Origin: an uncultured Clostridia bacterium
GTDB taxonomy: Bacteria; Bacillota; Clostridia; Oscillospirales; Acutalibacteraceae
Direction of reading: 5' to 3'
Length of the DNA: 64,000 bases
Assembly: GCA_946555465.1 (NCBI GenBank)
Contig: CAMNST010000001.1
Location: 290,541-354,540, forward strand
Shown piece by piece: positions 63,203-64,000 of the stretch. Position numbers and translations under genes: made by a program. Under the pieces are notes generated by a model. The model did not search any database. It was not told the origin of the DNA and saw only the letters and a program-made list of their open reading frames with translations. How positions within the stretch are numbered: position 1 is the first letter of the stretch; each line of letters begins with the position of its first letter.

Positions 63203-64000
63203 TTATTTAATATGCTTTGCTCTTTTTTTGTTCATTCTTACAAGCCTTTGCGAAACAGAAATATTATCATAATTCTGTTTGGCTCTGACAAATATCCAAA
63301 ATTTGATTTTGCACTTTTTACACTTTCCGGCACTTTTAAAAGCATTGTTGCTAAATTCATAATTATTTAAAGGTACAACATTTCCGCAACACTCGGGGCA
63401 TATGAGTTGAACTTTGTTAACATCAAAAGTATCACTTACCGGCTTGGAAATATAATATGGTTTAAATACAAGTCTTTGAAAAAATGACTTATCACATACC
63501 TGTATAAAGTTTTTGAATTTATTTTTATCAAAAACTTTTCTGAAACAGTGAGCAGTTACCATACAGTCTTCAAGCGCCCGGTGAAGATTTGAAGTATCAA
63601 CCTCAATGCCGAACTTTTCTGCACAGTTTGAAAGGCTTATCTGATTGCCGTTGTGATTGTCAATAAACTGCATGCAGTAACTCTGGGCATCTGCATATTT
63701 TTTTATAAAATCAACCGAGGTTTTGCCTTTAAAATGTTTAAAATTATCAACAATAGTATATAAATCACTCTTTGACCAACTCAAAAATACACTGTCATTG
63801 CCTTCCGACCAACGAGAAAAATCAGAAAACGCAGCATCAAAATCAATGCCGGTTTCGTTAATTTCTTCCATCGTAATATGCGTCAGGTTTTTAAATCTTG
63901 AGCCGAGTTTTTTTGAAACACTCGGTTTAATAAACTGCTTGAAAGTATCAACAACTTCCAGAATGCCGTTTAATTTTAAGGCTCCGATTTCAATTATCTC
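63203..64000 (-). CDS. DnaQ-type 3'-5' exonuclease with zinc ribbon (5' end cut by window edge)
   Basis: The frame stays open past base 64000. Visible: EIIEIGALKLNGIL (the ExxEIGA block of DEDDh exonucleases; the opening DxE lies outside), NLTHIT, LVFLSWSKSDLYTI and HRALEDCMVTAHCF (the late H..D catalytic pair). A C-terminal zinc ribbon follows: CPECCG and CKKCK. Similar proteins trim DNA or RNA 3' ends. The in-frame Met at 63871 is not the start. Confidence 0.85.
   Translation of the reverse strand, partial: EIIEIGALKLNGILEVVDTFKQFIKPSVSKKLGSRFKNLTHITMEEINETGIDFDAAFSDFSRWSEGNDSVFLSWSKSDLYTIVDNFKHFKGKTSVDFIKKYADAQSYCMQFIDNHNGNQISLSNCAEKFGIEVDTSNLHRALEDCMVTAHCFRKVFDKNKFKNFIQVCDKSFFQRLVFKPYYISKPVSDTFDVNKVQLICPECCGNVVPLNNYEFSNNAFKSAGKCKKCKIKFWIFVRAKQNYDNISVSQRLVRMNKKRAKHIK

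Overview
The window looks like chromosomal DNA from a low-GC Gram-positive anaerobe of the class Clostridia, probably a gut commensal. The reasons are AT-rich coding sequence with AAA/GAA/ATA-rich codons, strong AGGAGG-type ribosome sites, many TTG starts, SAM-I control of metK, and Clostridia-typical neighbourhoods (dgt-dnaG; tig-clpP-clpX-lon-engB; the TIGR03960/TIGR03936 radical-SAM pair). No rRNA, prophage, insertion sequence or CRISPR array was seen. Genes are tightly packed and mostly on the minus strand, apart from a large plus-strand block at about 16.5-32.2 kb.

Layout. 1-2.5 kb: dnaG (runs off the left edge) and dgt. 2.6-13 kb: accessory and housekeeping genes (phosphoesterase, Cu/Zn superoxide dismutase, a zinc-ribbon XRE regulator, a probable type I toxin-antitoxin locus with a 37-residue holin-like toxin, a lone DUF5343 protein, nitrilase, YgjP-like protease, Tex, nitroreductase, a DUF2974 lipase-like protein, a nucleotidyltransferase). 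13-17.8 kb: an MFS transporter, then a vitamin B6 module (pyridoxal kinase, ECF S component, radical SAM protein) divergent from a MocR/PdxR-type regulator. 18-21.5 kb: GH127 beta-L-arabinofuranosidase and a MATE exporter. 21.6-32.2 kb: the most striking region, an operon that reads as transaldolase-type sulfoquinovose degradation: YihQ-like GH31 sulfoquinovosidase, sulfofructose transaldolase, sulfolactaldehyde reductase, a broken DUF4867 gene, a FucI-like isomerase, a ROK regulator, a GPH-type transporter and an uncharacterised 832-residue GH38/GH57-like protein.

32.2-41 kb: metK with a SAM-I riboswitch, an epimerase-like protein with a zinc ribbon, then an araB-araA-araD operon with a VanW/fibronectin-type surface protein as its last gene. 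41.1-41.6 kb: five tRNA genes (Val-Asp-Phe-Gly-Cys). 41.7-52 kb: Hsp33, a methyltransferase, a YerC-like regulator, a decarboxylase of the LysA family, EngB, Lon (interrupted by an in-frame TAA), ClpX, ClpP, trigger factor and a phosphoesterase. 52-64 kb: a DUF1540 peptide, ThrC, YraN, a GNAT acetyltransferase, RNase HII, RbgA, ribosomal protein L19 with a structured leader, the radical-SAM pair, a SpoIVFB-like protease, RuvX, PBP1A and a DnaQ-type exonuclease running off the right edge.

How it fits together. The organism appears able to take L-arabinose from plant glycans (GH127 plus araBAD) and to use the plant sulfosugar sulfoquinovose, keeping fructose 6-phosphate and excreting dihydroxypropanesulfonate. 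The protein quality-control block would be weakened if the lon nonsense codon is real. Functions are assigned from motifs and recalled family features; no database search was possible.
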